Positions 1-11,828 of a stretch of DNA of 64,000 nucleotides are shown here, in pieces. Location: NCBI GenBank assembly GCA_012064415.1, contig SSNU01000328.1:1-64000 (forward strand), in the 5' to 3' direction. Below the pieces are notes generated by a model. That model saw only the letters and a list, made by a program, of their open reading frames with translations, ran no database searches and had not been told where the DNA came from. Each line of letters opens with the position of its first letter. Within the stretch, counting starts at the first letter, position 1. Both the position numbers and the translations under genes were made by a program. This stretch comes from Gyrodactylus bullatarudis (lineage: Eukaryota; Platyhelminthes; Monogenea; Gyrodactylidea; Gyrodactylidae).

Positions 1-150
1 GATAACATGGACCTTCTCGTGGTCGCAAACGCCGTCGTATTCAAAGATTTCAATCTTCCATTTGCCCTCAAAGTTTTTGAAGCGACAATCGTTTGGTGTG
101 TCTCCATTTAGGAGTACCAAAATAAGTAAGAATGTCAGCGATTTAAACAT
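1..150 (-). CDS. Dipeptidyl peptidase I (cathepsin C)-like, N-terminal fragment
   Basis: The minus strand from 150 reads 50 uninterrupted codons and leaves the window at base 1. Residues 1-15 (MFKSLTFLLILVLLN) form a clean signal peptide. It is followed by GDTPNDCRFKNFEGKWKIEI, which matches the start of the mature cathepsin C exclusion domain in vertebrates (a DTPxxC motif, then GxW). In the family this lysosomal cysteine dipeptidase removes N-terminal dipeptides, and the exclusion domain blocks the far end of the active-site cleft and forms the tetramer. The catalytic domain would lie outside the window, so activity cannot be judged. The gene is head-to-head with the GCP4-like gene, with about 600 bp between the start codons. 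The call rests on the signal peptide plus a short conserved stretch. Confidence 0.7.
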   Translation of the reverse strand, partial: MFKSLTFLLILVLLNGDTPNDCRFKNFEGKWKIEIFEYDGVCDHEKVHVI

Positions 151-747
151 GATTCTTGGTGAATCTTATCATAAGAGTGAGCTTAAATCATGATTTTACA
201 TGTTGCAAAGTTCATTATTTAATACAGAAACATAATAATTCGATCTCGTGATTTTTCGATCGATTTCCTTTTTAAATCTTTCCACGTCTCGACTTGTGAG
301 TATTATCATAATATAACATTTTATTAGCTTTCCTCGTGCAACAAATTGGGTGCTCCTGGGTCAATTATTGTTTAGGATGGTTGGCGTTTGTATCTTTGTA
401 TCCCACAACTGTTAGGCTATGATTACACCCACATAGTTGTAAATCATACTTTAGAGTTCGTTACAAGAGATGGGGACCATACAAACACGATAGAGAGTCT
501 TTGATTTCAATTACACAATATAATATTTTGAAAAAAAATTACTTAGGTTGAATTCCTGATCATTTCCTAATTGATAATCTTAAAAATACTATTCTAGTAT
601 TTTTCAATTATTTTAATTAAAGTTTAATTGAAATTTTTGAATTTGAATATTTTTAGTTAAAATAAATTATCTTTCTCAACGATTATTTTGTTTTAAATAA
701 ATGAAATTTCAAAATTTTTTTATTCAATATAATATATTGTAGACTAA
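151..747. promoter_or_regulatory. Shared upstream region of two divergent genes
   Basis: This 597-bp AT-rich interval separates the start codons of the cathepsin C-like gene (minus) and the GCP4-like gene (plus). It should hold both promoters and 5' UTRs. No specific motif or RNA gene is recognised in it. The 60 bases before the GCP4-like ATG are extremely A/T-rich. Confidence 0.4.
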
Positions 748-3700
748 ATGGTAGCCCAGGAAGTCCTCTACTCTATGCTTCTTGGGTATTATGAGCCCCT
801 CTTGCAGATAGAAAAACAAGCTGATGGTTCCCTCAACGTCATTATCCTCTCTAAACTACGTGAAAACTTGCAAGATCATGAAGTTTTCTTAATTTCTGAT
901 GTTTTTGCTTCATTTTGTTATAATGTTAGAATGGTCCACGTATTTATTGAGACTAGAACAACATACACTCAAGTTTACGCAAATATCCTTCAAAAGAACT
1001 TGAGAATTTTCCTTCAAGAATACACAGAATTTATCCTGACAAATCTCAAAGATCCTAATAGCTGTCTTCTTACTAATGTCCAGATTAATTTATCAGAGTA
1101 TATTGTATTTTTTAAGAATATTGAATCAATCATCAATTCTTCGCATATTCAAGAATCAAGCTGTCGGCTCATCGATAGAATCGTAAAACTTGCATCAATC
1201 ACTTTTGGCTTATCTAAAAGAAACTTTTCAAAAATTCTTCATTCTATGTACCATCAGTTCCTTTCGGATACTTATTTTGCAATATTCAAAAAGAAATTCA
1301 ATTCGGAATATATTTTGGATATTTTCGATGAAAAAATCCAGATTAATGAGAATCAAATTCCTGACTTTATCGACAGTCAGTTTATTGAAAAACTTATATT
1401 CATAATCAATTACATCGATCATTATACTGATGAAAGTTTTTTAGAACAGACAAAAAATAAGTTTTTAAACTTCTTGTCCAGTCACTCGAGGGAATGTGAT
1501 ATTTTCAACCAGGATCTTGAAGATAGTTTTACTCAAGTTTTGGACATTTCAGATTTAAGGAACCATTTAAATGATATTTTCAAACACATTGAGGGTAGCC
1601 TATGGAATAAAATCATTGAGGAAGAAAAACTCTTTGATATTCTTGATCTTCTTCTTGATGTGTGTACCCTTAGACGGGGAGATATCTTTATGACTCTCTT
1701 AAAGAATATAAGTGAACAATCAAATTACATTTTTGATAATGCTCAGGATACCGAGCAAATGTCGAATATATTACGTCTTCCCATGAATGATATCACTGGA
1801 ATTGAGAGCTCGGTCAACTTTTTCATTGATGATGCCTTCCAAAAAACAATGATGACCGTGTTTCCCTCAAAAATTCAGACTGTACAAAGGATCAATAGTG
1901 AAAATCCTCTAACGTTTAGTATTAGAATTAATCAAGACTTTGATAACAATAATAATGAAAATTCTAACGATATTCTTGTCATAGATCAGATCAAACTTAG
2001 GATAATGTTGGGAGAGAAAATCTCCAAGAATCTTGATACAATTTTCAATAAAAACACATTGGAAATATTCTCGAATTTCTTCCGCACTTTTCTCAAAATT
2101 CACATGAGTTCAAATTCCCTAAGGGAAAATTATACAGATTTCTTGGATCTTGAAAAGAGTTTGAAGAGGAAAAAGTCAAAATCTGAAGATATAGACGCAA
2201 AACTATTTCTAAAGTTGAAAACAATCGCTATTTTATATTCAAATATGTGTCTGTTTATCAATCATTTTTTTGATTATATTTACGTGAGTCCAAATAATCC
2301 TATTAACTCAAATTTATAATCAAGAAAACATGTTATTTTTGTTATAAAATCTATAATAGAGATAATAAATTATAATTATTATATTTTGAAAAGTAGAAGC
2401 AAGATGTAAATTTAAAAGTTTATCAGTATTCTTCATAAAAATTAGGGGTAATGACAAAAAGCAAACAATAGATCTTACGCAAAGCAAATGGTTTTTTTTC
2501 AGTTTTTTCAAACAAAAATAGGTAGATTTTATTTTTTCAACTAAACACAAAACCCAAACATATATTATAACATGAAGTTTGATTTGATAGGCTGTTTTCT
2601 ATTTCTAAGTCCAGGTTTGAGTTCCAAAAAGTTACTTTTATCACAAAATCATTATTTCACCTATATTTTGGAAATCGAATCTAAAAAAGCGATACAAAAG
2701 AAATTCGTAAATTAATTGAATTTAATTCCTTATGAAACCTCTTTCATTGACTCTTGACTAGATTTTTTTTTCTGATTTGGCCTTTTGTCTTTGGAATTAA
2801 AATTGAAGAAGGTATGAAATTAAAAGAATTTGAAATACTAGTTATAAAAGTGATTTATTGATTGATATAAGTTGCTAACTGAAAATCATGATCGGTTTAA
2901 GAACGGACGAATTTTTTTCTGGTGAATGAAGCTTTATTTTTGTCGGTTCTCTTCCTTCGTTCTTAAATCTTGCATGAATTTCAGTTAGCAACCTCAAAAG
3001 TGATTTAAATAAAAAAAAACAATAGTGATAATTTAAAATGAACATGCATTGATATTTCCTTGAAAGAATAGACGCATTTATTGACCTTCTTAACCCTTTC
3101 GGTGCCGATGGACATATATGTCCATTTTCCAAATTTTTTGAACCTTGATAACTCTACCAGTTTGATAGATTTCTGGATCAATTGGAGTTTAAATTGAAGC
3201 CCACAATGTGAACTTGCATTAGTATTCTATTCTTGATTTCGCGCATACATTTAGATCGAAAGAAGTGGCGAGCATAATAATGGAAAGATTTACTGTAACC
3301 ATATCATTAGATCGTTAAATTTTTAATTTCAGCCTGAAATCTTTTTTTCCTACCTAGAATGATATTATTGATTGTCAACTGTTGAAATTCTACAAAACAA
3401 CTAACCAGGACAGAACCATAATGTCTCTCGAATTAGGTATTGAAATGCTACTGAGAAAAATAAAAACCCTTTCATTCATGGACAATGAACAGTTACTCGA
3501 GACCTTTCACAAAATTCTCAACGACATGAAATCCCTAAAGGAGCTATGGACAGATAAAATAGAAAAACTCCCCGAGATGGAAGAAATTCAAAATGTTCAA
3601 AATTCCTTTAGATTTAATGTTCTCAGATTTCTTAGACAACTAAATACAACAACTAAGATGACACAAGACCTTGAAGTATTTCCCAATTGTTCCTATCAGG

Positions 3701-3756
3701 CACTCGGCAATAGATTAAATTATTTTGATAAATTGTTCAACACCCCATCTATATGA
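748..3756 (+). CDS. Gamma-tubulin complex component 4 (GCP4)-like
   Basis: Two exons, 748-2283 and 3358-3756, are joined across a 1074-nt phase-0 intron. The donor is TAC|GTGAGT, and the acceptor TTTCCTACCTAG has a strong pyrimidine tract. The product is 644 aa, close to human GCP4 (about 667). The N-terminus (EVLYSMLLGYYEPLLQI) aligns with the GCP4 start (HELLLALSGYPGSIF). The core LWNKIIEEEKLFDILDLLLD...LRRGDIF matches the GCP LWKLMVEESDLL...LLGRGELF motif. The second exon supplies the C-terminal helices and ends in NRLNYFDKLF, like the LRLDYNKYY end of GCP4. The continuous hydrophobic pattern across the junction (FFDYIY|NDIIDCQLLKF) supports the splice. GCP4 is a structural subunit of the gamma-tubulin ring complex that nucleates microtubules. 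The intron contains a TTAA-type repeat end near 3090. AATAAA signals follow the stop at about 3775. GCP5 or GCP6 is less likely given the short length. Confidence 0.78.
3090..3130. repeat. TTAA-flanked repeat end with palindrome, in GCP4-like intron
   Basis: TTAA (3090-3093) is followed by CCCTTTCGGTGCCGATGG. An 18-bp perfect palindrome, ATGGACATATATGTCCAT, lies at 3108-3125. The TTAACCCTT start is shared with other TTAA-bounded repeats in this window (49180, 61449). I did not find a matching right end, so this may be a solo end. Confidence 0.4.
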
Positions 3757-4544
3757 AAATATCAGTATATTACTAATAAAAATAAATAAAAAAGACTTAT
3801 GGTATAAATCACCAGTTATCTACTGATTTAAGATGAAATTATCATGTTGACAAGTCTTGTAGATTTTTAGTTCGCTTAGTTGACTTTGTACATAAGATTG
3901 CGAAAATAACATAAGATTTCACACTGTCAAAGAGTCAGTTTTTGAATCGATTGTACATGAAAATAAGATTATTTTATTTAACCCTAGGATGACATTTGGG
4001 GGTCTTTAACGCCCCCATTTGTATTAAAACTCCCGTAAGGCAAAATTAAAATGTCGTTCTAATAATCCAACCTCAAGACTTCAAGAAAAACAAAAAGTTT
4101 TGTGTCATATTCAAAAGTAGTGCGTTGAAGCGTTTAAGGGATTCAAGATTCCATAAATCTTAGCCTAATTGACATGACGACGAGGATTTACGATTTTTAC
4201 AAAAATCTCAATATTTTTCTCCGGATAGTGAGGAACAAAACAAAATATTTTTAATTCCACGATGAAATAAGAATAAATTTCAGATAATAAGTATGATTTA
4301 TTTTTTGGCGCTAGTTGTAAATTTCTTAGAGTTTAGTTCAATTCAATGTAAATGCATAAAACAAAAATTTGACATGATAAAATTTTTGATTTTCATTCTT
4401 CCTCCTAATATATATTTGATTGACTGATGATATAATCAATACAATGAATAGGTGCTGTGACCATTGATCTGTCGGATGAATCAGCCGTTAGAGAAAATCT
4501 GCGAGACGAGTTGTTATATTTTCTAGTGTGAATTATCTCACTTT
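3757..4544. other. Convergent intergenic region with a TTAA-type MITE fragment
   Basis: This lies between the 3' ends of the GCP4-like and Pax6-like genes. TTAA at 3978-3981 is followed by CCCTAGGATGACATTTGGGG and then a segment reading GCCCCCATTTGTATTAAAAC. That segment is closely repeated at about 49306-49335 (CCCCCATTTCTATTAAAAC) inside another TTAA-bounded element. No coding potential is seen. Confidence 0.45.
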
Positions 4545-7500
4545 TCAGAATACCCTTGTATAATAACTAGTATTCTCGTTTTGTATATTATCTGAACTTG
4601 TCGATGAGTTTGATAGGTATTGTGAAAAATGAGTACTTTCTTCAAGAGTATCAACATCCCTCTGAAAGGAAACGGTTCGAGAATTCGAATTCGATGCCTG
4701 CACAAGTTCAGGCATATTAGGCATTTCTAAAGAATTTCCAGCATTCTTTGTCAAAATATCCAATCCTAAAATGTGAGCTGCAATAGAAAAAAAATTATTC
4801 TTCGATTATTTTTAAACAAAATTTGAGATCAGAAATAGACATAAGCTAATGTGTAACAGAGAACTAGCCTTTTTCCAAATGTTCAGTGCTCAGAGAGGGA
4901 GCGAGAGCCAAGTACCATTTTGAGATAATGAAAAGCTTTTAATTAAATGTACTTTGAAATTTTCTAATCTTTTTAATATGTTTTCAAAAATATCTTTAAC
5001 TCTTTGTTAGTGAATGAATATTCATGATATTTTGATTCAATTTTCGTAAAATATAACGAATTTAACCAGGAATTAGAGAATTCGTGTAAATCTAATAGAG
5101 TATTCACTAGAATAGAGTGAAATCATTAAGCTTGTTTTCGTACGATCGATTCTAAACATTATTTTGTCATTTGCCTCGAAAAGGCTTCTCCATTACGTCA
5201 AACCCACACCTAATTTTTAAGTAGAGGTATCTACATTATTACCAGAGCCTCAAAAACTACTATTTTTACTATTCTGCATGTTGAATGGCTTAGAAAATGA
5301 TACAAGAATTCAAAAGTAACTTAAGATCTGAAATTTTAAAATAATAAACAGCTAATTTAGTAACTTGGACATAAAGCTTTGTGGTTAATTCTTGAGATTC
5401 TGATCAATTAGAATATGTTAAAATATTCAATTACTACGTGTAGACTACACGGTGTAGGGATGAATTGAGTGTGCTGAATCATTAGTTAAAGATATGTAAA
5501 TATTAGTACCCTAATAATTTTGCGAATTTTTTTCGAAAATAATGCTTTATCCTTAATTCAACGTATTACATAGAAGAAGTAAAAAAAAGATTGATTTTGA
5601 TTCGATTTCTAAGTAAGGGAAAAATATCGAAATTTTGCTAATGAAAATCGGAGTTGAAGTTGAATTTTTCTACCAATAAGTTGAGCCTGATAAAATAGTT
5701 TTAGACTCTACACCGAAAGCTCTATTATTTAAGTATTTCATGCGGATTACTCACAGTTATAAAGATTCATCTGAGAGCTACATCTTGAGTTGACGTCTTC
5801 ATTTTTGGAATTAGAATCTTCTAAAAATTGATAAATGAGCTATTTTAGTGATTAATAACAATAACTGATTATTAACAAAGAAAAGATAAGCGCAATACCT
5901 AAGAACTCAAAATTTTAATCATTATCAAAGACTAAGTGCAAATATTATTTGTTTTCACTCCTTTCGTAACCATTAAAATATTCTTGAGTTAATTTAGAAC
6001 GATGCATTGTCTATCATAATGGAAAATTGTATTTTGAAATTTAAGAAATAACTGTATTTATGAAACAGAAACTAATGGAGACATATAAGGTGTAAGATAA
6101 TAGAGTGAGAATGGTAATTTTGCCACCATTATACGATAGAGATTCACGTAATTTTATAAATACGTCCGAAAATCCACTTATTTGCATTTAAAAATGTTTT
6201 GAAGTATTGAAAAACAGGGAGTTTATTATCCGAACGAAGAAATAAATTTTGCAGGATAACCATTTTCCATCAAACTATTTTTCAATCTCTCTAATTCATT
6301 AGGAAGTTCCTCTTCGCTTACGATTCTTTTGATTCTCTTAGACTGACCGACAACCAAACCAACTTTATGAGAAACAGGACTGAAACTACTGCGAAATGAA
6401 GATATTTGTCAGTCTTTTACTTGTGAATGTTTCTTTTGTTTAATCTATCAACTTTCTTGGTTAGTTTAACATGTAAAAAATCAGATTCTTCAATTCTCAA
6501 TATTCTATAAGAACTCAAGGGATGATAGCACTGATCTATGGATTAAAGAGAAATTTTTTTATCAATATTACTAAACCAGATCTGTGTGTTCAAAAGAACC
6601 ATAGATATTCTCCCATACTACACTGGCCTATGTTAGCTTTTTCACCCTTTCCTCTTCAATTTTGCTACTAATGTTGTGTTTTTGGGTGTTTCTTCAGCTT
6701 GCATTCTCTTCTTTATATTTCTTACAACTGTATTTTCATTCTAATATTATTAATTTTATTATTTCAATGATTCTATAGATAATTTTCATTTTTTTAAAAG
6801 TTACATTGCTGATGAAGCTATATGAAATGTACATTCAGTGTTAATAAACTCCCTGTTTTTCAATACTTCAAAACATTTTTATATTATGTAAATACGTTTT
6901 ATTATCTTCTATCTACTTAGAAATTATAATATTTATATCAAAAAATAAATTAATTGTTACTAACATTAATTTTCTGGACCCATTAAAAATTGATAAGAAA
7001 AATCTTACCCTTTTCGTTGGTGGAGTTTTTTGATTTTTTCCTCTGTTTATCTTCTCGACGCCATTTTGCTCTGCGATTAGAGAACCAGACTTGAATACGA
7101 GCCTCAGGTAAACTAACAATTTCCGCTAACTTTTCCCTGGCAAAAACATCCGGATAATGCGTCTTGTCAAATTCCTTTTCAAGTAAATCAAGTTGCTCAT
7201 CTGTAAAAAGGGTTCGGTGACGCTGAATTTTTTTACTTGTTAATTGTCCATCAATCGAGTCAAGACATTCTGATTGTTCGTAAAGGAGTGCATTCGGGCT
7301 GATATCCAGGTTAGAAGATATATCATTATTGCTGGAAGTACTATCACACATATAGTTTAAATCATAACCAGATACTGCCATTTGCTGATCTAAAAAATAT
7401 TGATTGAATAAAAAAATTTATTTTCACTTTTAGGTGAGTTTCCTAAATTCTTATTTGCTCGTTGACAAAACTGATTTTTAAAGGCATAAATCATTTAAAA

Positions 7501-10500
7501 ATGAAAATATTAAAATTTTATATGATTGAGAAATGAAAATATTTTTCTCACTGTGTGGATTTTTTTTTTCAGTTGAACTTGATTTCAAACTTATTTGATC
7601 GTTAATGGACCCTTTCGACGTCTCATCACTCCAAGGGAGAAACTCAGGTGAGTTATATGAATTTGTGTAGAGTTCCGTAAGACGATTTGCTGCAATTTTC
7701 AGCATACTTGTCGAATCATCTATGTAAAAATTCATGAACAAATCTGAATCTCCACCTTAAAAATCATCTAAATACTTTTTGGTAGGACTAGTTCTTAATT
7801 AAATTAGATTTGTCTAGATTTCAAATGTTCCAATTTTCAAGAATATCTAAATCTATAGTTATTGTTGTCATACGATGAATAGGAAAATATTTTGACCCAT
7901 AATGGAATCTGAAATCTTAAGACTCATCATAAATTATTGATTTACATGTTTAATTTCAGGTTTTTTTGATTTCTCAACATGTCATCTGATTGGTTTCAAG
8001 GTTTATTGGATTTCGAATAATTTTTCAGAACTGAACCAAAAGGAATACAAAGGTTTTTAGACAAAATTGTTGTACCCCCACTGTAGAAGGTTCTATCTCA
8101 GTGTCTGGTTTTACAAAAATTTATTGAAGTCAAACGATGGATTAAGAGAAGGAATAATCGAAAATGTAGCATTGAATTTGGCAAATTTTCAGAGAAAATT
8201 CTTACCTGAAGCCTGATGTTCAGTTTTCTTGTCGAAAAAATCTCGTTGACTTGTCGATGATTGATGAAAGAGTCTCTCGTGACCATTTTCTGAGATCATT
8301 TGTTCATCTTGACCTTCTTCATTCAGATAGATTTGATTATTATTATTCTGAACACTTTTATTGTTGTTGACTGGATCAACTGAATTTGTCGGTATGATTT
8401 CATTTTCATTTTGCTTTGATGTAGACATAATTCTGTTGTTATTTGCTTCAATGAGACTACTCGATGAAGTTGGATCATTAGAACTGCCATTGAAATTATT
8501 GGTATTATTGTTATTTGAGCTGGGAGTATTACCTCTGGGTGAATTGGTTGATATAAATTGTTCATAATCTCCCGTGTAGCCTTGATAAAGAGTATTCTGG
8601 GTAGTTGAATAGTTTGAGTGACTAATGTAGTTGGTTGGTTTAATACTAGAGTTGGTGTTGTTAAATAATGAACCATGAGAAGATGTGGAGGAACTACGAA
8701 AGTATTCTTCGTATGCTGCTGAATACCAATTGGCTGGCCAAGAGTTTGTACTTATCTGGTTGTTATTGCCTGAAGAGTTTGCATGATTTTGAATGTAAGA
8801 ATGTGTAGTATGAGACAGAAAGTTTGTAAAATTATCATAGGAATGACTTGAATTACATTGGGCAGATTGAAATATTGAAGAGCTGTTGCTAGGAATGTTT
8901 GAATCTGGGGATGGATCGAGTTCATGGTTTAAATTTGTCTTTTCATTGATGCCTAATTGGAAATTTTCAAGTTTTAAACTGCAGTTTAAATAAATTTTAC
9001 TGGCCATCAAGCTATTTGAACCCCTTCTTAATTCATTCATCTATGATGATTTAAGAAAGCAGAGAAATCATCAATGAAAAAGATTTAATCCTAGTCCTGC
9101 TTTCAGCGATTACACAGACGTTAATCTTCTCTATATTCAAATGTTGGAGCATAATTATGACATTAATTCGCCCAAGAATTATCAGCAATACCCATGGAAG
9201 TTAGATCGCAATCGCTACAAAGAAGGCTCCAAATATTCTATAATGCTTAGGGATAAGTTAAATAAACATGAATTGGACATTTTATCATGGGTTAATCCAT
9301 TTTATCATATCTGCGATTTATTTTGATTTTTCGTTCTAGATTTAAGATTCATCTTAGTGCAAAAATGACATTTGAACTTGGAACCTTGAAATCGATATAA
9401 ATCGAATTAAAAGTCTCAAAACTATTGATAAAAACTTACGAGAGCTAGTGGAAAACTTTTTGAATGATGGTATTTCATTTGTACTAAAATTGTTGGTTCT
9501 CATTTTATCTCCTTGGGGTAGATCTGATGAATCTGAAAAGAATATAAAAATCAAAATAATTGTCCAGATTAGAAGGATAAAAACAGGCTTTACTTTGATT
9601 CAATAATGAGTTTTTTGGCTGTGAGTTAAGTTGATGACTCTGTGTTACACTTACAGCAGCAGCTTGGACCAGTGCTGAAGCAACAACAGCCGCAGCGCTC
9701 ATACTTCGTTGGGATTCATTGGTCAAATTGCGAAGAACTCGATTTATTGATGAAACCTTATTTTAATATAATTTTTGATCACGGAAGAAGAAAGAATTAA
9801 TAATTATATTAATCAGGATAAATAAGAATTTATAATCTGCGTTAATATCTTTCGTCTTGGTAATCCGATTTTAGACAAATAATGTAATTATCCTCTTAAA
9901 AAATAACAGGATGACAATAATTAAATCATTACGGCTATCTTATGGGACTGAAAAGAATGAATGATTGTAGCTGAGTCTGAAAACTATCTTTTTCTTAATG
10001 GAAAGCAAGGATAGATTTATGTTGAAGAAAACTTTAATCCAGTAGTGGAATAATGAGAATTAAGAAGGAATAAAATTAGATTTTGGGACAAGTTAATCAT
10101 GAATTTGACAGATGTACTATTTTTCTAATTTGGATATGTTTCTATGGTCTATTCTTAATCATTACCTGAGGATGTCTTGGGGCAATTCTGTTATAGGAAA
10201 ATTAAAGAAATCTTTCCAATAGACTTCTTTTCAATTTAAAGAAACTCTTTTAATTGCCAATCAAAAACGAGTTAACTTCTTCTGCCTTTTTCTAAAATCT
10301 TTCTGTGTTTTCTTGACGTGAATTTTCTTATCGACGTAAATCAGCTCAGTATTCAGTAGGCTAGGGTGAAATTTTTAACCACATATCAGGACTTTTCTGA
10401 TAGAACTATCAATTCTAAGCATTATTTTGTATTGAAGCATGTGCCGAAAATGATTCTCCATTACGTCATTCAGTTTTAAAAATCCAAAAATTTTTAAATC

Positions 10501-11828
10501 GCCGCTCAATTTTCAATGAATTTTTACTACGCAATCACTAAAATCCGGAATATCTTAGCCTTTTAATGAGTTTCTTAATTTTTATCTTCAAAAATAGTAA
10601 TCTTATCATCAAGAGAGGCTTCATGGTTAATTTTGTTATTTTATCATGTCCGTGGGATATTGTGGGAAAATGGGCAATGACACAATGGAGAATGATTTTC
10701 ATGCTTTAAAATTATGCAAAACATGTTCTGAGTATTGAAATTTATCAGAAAAGTAAGTCCTCTTGTGAGTTGTTCGGAGAAAAAAAAATTTCACCCTAGC
10801 CTAGTATTCAGTATACTTGAGCGAATCAATGTAAAGTTGGGAATCTATGATTTATACAAAAATCTCAATATACTAAGGATTTTAGGAGTCCAAATCATGC
10901 TATCTACTTTAACCATTTAAAGAATAAAATTATTTTTTTGAAAAATATGGCAATTTTTCAAATTTAACGCCATATTTCCAATTTTTGAATTTTGGCAGAA
11001 ATTTAAGCTGAAAATTATTTAGTCGAAAGTGAGAAGATAAGAGAAGAAAACCTGGTGTAATACTTCAACTCATTATCGTTTGAGAGTTGAGCATTTTCAC
11101 TACTTGAAAATCAATGGAATTTCGATAGTTCAAAATCCCTTAGAAATAGTTGATCCGTCGAAAATTTGGCTTTCTTGTCTAATTCTGATCCTGAGATTTT
11201 TGTTCATATCAACCAACTTCAATATAGGGTTGTTCTTTAGAGATAGACGGTTTAAACATACGGATCAAGAAATCTAGGATTGTCATGATAAATTTTTAAA
11301 ACTGATTAACTCATTTTTTAATGAATTTATCAATATTAGCAATCTTTTACTACAACTAATCAATAAGCTAACACGTTTTCTCAGGGATTACAAGAAGAAA
11401 TGAAAAACATGTTCAAGGTTAAAAGATATAAGACTCACACTTGGAATATTATCATGAGTACAAATCCCTTCCTGTAGGAGTCTATCCCGAATTTCCCAAG
11501 CGAAAATTGAAGGACATTCCCGTTTATACGAAGCTATTCTGCTGATGACCATGTTTGTAGCTACCCTCGGCTTTGATCCACCAATAGCTTTGGGCCGAAT
11601 TGATCCAGTTTCATAATATCGGCAGAGGATCTTTGACACACAACCATTAGAAACTTGAAGGATCCTTGAGATATCACATGGTCGTGCACCAGAATGAGCT
11701 AATTCGATGATCTTTTGTCTTGTATTATCTGGAAGGGGTCTTCCATTAACAAACATACCGCCTAACTGGTTAATACCAGAGTGTCCCCTTTTGATTTTCT
11801 TCTTAACTTTATCTTCAGGATAAATCAT
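4545..11828 (-). CDS. Pax6/eyeless-class transcription factor
   Basis: Exons in transcript order: 11828-11439, 9756-9655, 9040-8206, 7755-7552, 7389-7009 and 4777-4545. All phases agree (0,0,1,1,1), giving 714 aa. The paired domain starts about residue 15 ([19 protein letters not shown]) and continues with [21 protein letters not shown]. The ILQVSN recognition helix is the Pax6-type signature. The second exon starts [11 protein letters not shown], at the split found in other Pax6 genes. A linker of more than 300 residues, rich in Ser/Asn, carries [14 protein letters not shown], which recalls the W..WY motif of Pax6 linkers. The homeodomain ([19 protein letters not shown] to [12 protein letters not shown]) has Ser at position 50, as in PAIRED-class Pax proteins. 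The C-terminal tail is Ser/Thr-rich and short. Oddities are Cys for the usual Gly in [10 protein letters not shown] and an alternative exon at 9532-9440. The start is the first ATG; an upstream 5' exon is possible. It would act in the nucleus in eye or anterior neural patterning. Confidence 0.88.
6141..6900. repeat. Foldback repeat family R1, copy 1 (Pax6 intron)
   Basis: The inverted arms around 6183-6230 and 6841-6885 share GAAAAACAGGGAGTTTATT and its complement. The outer end reads ATTCACGTA..TACGTCCGAAAATCCACTTA, repeated near 52920 and in diverged form at 49740. The interior (TGTGTTCAAAAGAAC... TTTTTGGGTGTTTCTTCAGC) matches the interior near 53170-53270. No transposase is seen, so this is a non-autonomous foldback element inside the last Pax6 intron. 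Confidence 0.6.
9440..9594 (-). other. Possible alternative Pax6 exon and splice sites
   Basis: The second paired-domain exon can also run on to 9594 and splice (GTAAAG) across a 61-nt intron to 9532-9440. That exon reads [16 protein letters not shown] in frame and ends at a consensus donor (GTAAGTTT). It leaves phase 1, and I found no acceptor of matching phase before the linker exon. The simpler in-frame path uses the GTAAGT donor at 9654. Transcript data would decide whether this exon is real, alternative or cryptic. Confidence 0.35.
10359..10801. mobile_element. MITE with GGCTAGGGTG inverted ends (Pax6 intron)
   Basis: The terminal repeats GGCTAGGGTGAAATTTTT (10359) and AATTTCACCCTAGCC (ending 10801) are inverted copies. 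TA borders both ends, and an 11-bp direct repeat AGTATTCAGTA occurs just outside each end, offset by one base on the right. The 443-bp interior has no long open frame. A left end of the same family occurs at about 24354, and related interiors occur near 5150 and 33390. The superfamily is uncertain: TA borders suggest Tc1/mariner, while 9-11 bp duplications would suggest Mutator-like. Confidence 0.6.
11060..11235. repeat. Dispersed repeat, partner at about 63285-63425
   Basis: The blocks ATTATCGTTTGAGAGTTGA and TTTCTTGTCTAATTCTGATCC here correspond, in the same order, to ATCGTTTGGGAGTTGAATTT and TTTCTTGTCTAATTCTCATCC near 63297-63390. Both copies are flanked by AT-rich sequence. No ends or coding sequence are recognised. 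Confidence 0.45.

Noticed and set aside
8361..8676. Frames overlapping the Pax6 linker on both strands
   Set aside because: Shadows of the repetitive Asn/Ser codons of the true frame.
9141..9326. 61-codon plus-strand frame inside a Pax6 intron with protein-like composition
   Set aside because: No recognised motif, no convincing splice partners on the plus strand, and it lies antisense in an intron.
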